Origin: Patescibacteria group bacterium UBA4664
GTDB taxonomy: Bacteria; Patescibacteriota; Saccharimonadia; CAILAD01; BJGX01
Direction of reading: 5' to 3'
DNA length: 13,687 nt
NCBI GenBank assembly: GCA_943353705.1
Contig: CALRAY010000010.1
Location: 1 to 13,687 of the forward strand
Part shown: positions 12,216 to 13,687 of the stretch, one piece after another
How positions within the stretch are numbered: the stretch's first letter is position 1
Layout: each line of letters opens with the position of its first letter
Program-made: the position numbers and the translations under genes
Notes under the pieces: model-generated
The model's input: only the letters and a program-made list of their open reading frames with translations
Databases searched by the model: none
Told to the model about the DNA's origin: nothing

Positions 12216-13687
12216 TTTTTGACCGCCTTTTCAGTAACATCAAAAGCCTTAGGGTATCGTCCGAGCATGAGTCTTGTCTGGGCATCTAGAGCTGCGGCCG
12301 AGCCAAACAATATTGATGTTATCGGAACTAGCAACCACTGAAGAACCATGAATATAGTCTTTGCTCTATGATAGTTTTTAGGTCTTGGCGGAAGCATTAG
12401 CAAGCTAAGTAGAATTGTTATAAATTGCCCTAGAAGTGCTACTGTTAATATTCTTGAAGCCATTACTGGCAGCTGATGAGCTATTACTTGCCTACCGAAA
12501 TCATCGTTTAATAATAGCGGCGCCCAAGCTGCAAATGTAATTATCAATGGTGCAGTTGCCCAGCTTATATGGCCCTCCACTAGCCTTGAGAATTGTAGCC
12601 ACTTTTTTCCAAAGCCAATCTTTTTATTAGTTATATTATTTGTAACAACAAATGGTATATCGCTAGCTCCATAGGCCCAACGTCGAAGCTGCTTATACTG
12701 GTTTATAAAGGTCTTGCGGTAGTTATCGGCCAATACAGCGTCCTGATATATCGGTACATAAAGTGGCTCCACCAAATGATCGCCGTCATAAGTATAAAAA
12801 GTGCGCCAATACTGATGCCCGTCCTCTACTATTGATGTTACCGACCAAAAATCTGTATCGATGAGAGTCTTCATGCTCTGGGCGTGCGCAGCAAAATTGC
12901 GCAACCTATAGTGCCTAACGCTCTCCATCATTAGCCAAAAAGAATTACCCGTGGCGATAACGCGCATCGGTGCCGGGGCGTCCCAGATATTGTTGAAAAA
13001 CATCGCCATCGGCTGGAAACTAACATGGGTTCTATTTGGATTAATACAGTATTCGTAGGTTAGGTATGGCAGGTAATTCGGGTCGGGGCGATGATCGCTA
13101 TCCAGGGTTGTTACAACTGCATTTTCGGGGTTAATCTTGCGCTCTTCTAGGTATGTCTTAACTATACGCCCTGCGTAAGTGATATTTGCACCTTTGCCGC
13201 GAATTTCATTCTTGAGTCCATCTGGGTGGCAGATACTTAGATAGCCGCCAAACTTTTTTCCATACTCTTTTTCCAGAGTTGCCACAGTCTTGCGTACATC
13301 ATCGCCTCCGCGCTCCTCATAGGCGAGCACAAATATTATCTTTTCTGGGTCATATTTAGATTTCAGTATTGCTTCTAGGGAAGGCCTTAAGACTTCAATT
13401 GATTCGTTGTACACCGCAGTAATGATGACGTGGTAGATTTCGCTTGGCTGAATCATAGTGGGTAAGTGGTCGTGAATTTGGGCGAGTCTTTGGACTTCCT
13501 CCTTACACTTATCATAATGCTTCTTCTTTCTACTAGTAATGGAGTGCGCTAGGTGACCAGGCTTTTTAAGCTCGTTAAGCTTATCTTGCCAGGCCTTCAA
13601 GTGCCCATCTACATCCTTGAGCTCTTCAATCCTAACGTTCCAGTTAATCTTCTCTGCCTTTTTGAATATGGTGTAGCCCTCTACTAA
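12212..13687 (-). CDS. Membrane glycosyltransferase family 2 (cellulose-synthase-like), N-terminus beyond the right edge
   Basis: The frame is open from the right edge to the TGA at 12212, 491 residues, with no stop between 13687 and a TTG at 13600. The TTG is therefore unlikely to be the true start. The GT-A catalytic domain shows VIITAVYNE (fragment residues 87-95), the metal-binding TLDSDHRPDPNYL with DSD at 196-198, the catalytic-base region TSIVEDGHQYWRTF with Glu-Asp at 288-289, and a QxxRW-type motif QYKQLRRW at 330-337. These are the D, DxD, ED and QxxRW signatures of processive or cellulose-synthase-like GT2 enzymes. About three or four C-terminal hydrophobic helices follow (ISWATAPLIITFAAW, ILTVALLGQFITILLSLLML, IFMVLQWLLVPITSILFG). 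It is coupled to the WecA-like gene by a 4-bp overlap, suggesting joint work on a surface glycan. Confidence 0.9.
   Translation of the reverse strand, partial: LVEGYTIFKKAEKINWNVRIEELKDVDGHLKAWQDKLNELKKPGHLAHSITSRKKKHYDKCKEEVQRLAQIHDHLPTMIQPSEIYHVIITAVYNESIEVLRPSLEAILKSKYDPEKIIFVLAYEERGGDDVRKTVATLEKEYGKKFGGYLSICHPDGLKNEIRGKGANITYAGRIVKTYLEERKINPENAVVTTLDSDHRPDPNYLPYLTYEYCINPNRTHVSFQPMAMFFNNIWDAPAPMRVIATGNSFWLMMESVRHYRLRNFAAHAQSMKTLIDTDFWSVTSIVEDGHQYWRTFYTYDGDHLVEPLYVPIYQDAVLADNYRKTFINQYKQLRRWAYGASDIPFVVTNNITNKKIGFGKKWLQFSRLVEGHISWATAPLIITFAAWAPLLLNDDFGRQVIAHQLPVMASRILTVALLGQFITILLSLLMLPPRPKNYHRAKTIFMVLQWLLVPITSILFGSAAALDAQTRLMLGRYPKAFDVTEKAVKK

Noticed and set aside
1..13687. Mobile element, CRISPR array, prophage or defence system.
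   Set aside because: No transposase, integrase, nuclease cassette, direct-repeat array or terminal inverted repeats were seen; gene content is housekeeping and envelope, and base composition looks even.

Overview
The window looks like chromosomal DNA of a Candidate Phyla Radiation bacterium, most likely Candidatus Saccharibacteria (TM7). That is an inference from protein character: a ThrRS without a TGS domain, a MurT/GatD pair, a Ctc-type L25, and small CPR-style zinc-ribbon and winged-helix proteins. UGA is used as a normal stop (murT, miaA, dinB, the wecA-like gene, the GT2 gene), so the recoded Gracilibacteria/SR1 lineages are unlikely. Content is housekeeping and cell-envelope; I see no insertion sequence, prophage, CRISPR array or toxin-antitoxin pair. 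All genes but one (nrdR) lie on the minus strand.

Layout in transcription order, right to left. (1) 13687-11148: a membrane GT2 glycosyltransferase, cut by the right edge, translationally coupled to a WecA/TagO-type polyprenyl-phosphate sugar-1-phosphate transferase. (2) 11151-10023: a promoter drives a small zinc-ribbon protein and ribosomal protein L25/Ctc. A bidirectional terminator (9979-10008) separates this pair from convergent nrdR. (3) nrdR (plus) and dinB (minus) are divergent. (4) A strong promoter drives tRNA-Val(GAC), and pgeF starts 20 nt after the tRNA. (5) A promoter plus a structured leader with T-box hallmarks precedes thrS-miaA-murT-gatD. (6) A winged-helix/nucleotidyltransferase-like protein, an AI-2E-family permease, and the start of a possible metallo-beta-lactamase-fold protein run off the left edge.

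Functional themes. Peptidoglycan: MurT/GatD amidate the stem-peptide D-Glu of lipid II, and PgeF edits stem-peptide residue 1. Surface glycan: the WecA-like enzyme and the GT2. Translation: ThrRS, MiaA, L25, tRNA-Val. DNA/dNTP: DinB and NrdR.

The observations most worth following are: a compact candidate T-box riboswitch on thrS; a MurT whose zinc-ribbon scaffold survives but has lost all four cysteines; and a recurring arrangement in which SD-less genes have a -10-like hexamer ending exactly 6 nt before the start codon, which predicts leaderless mRNAs.
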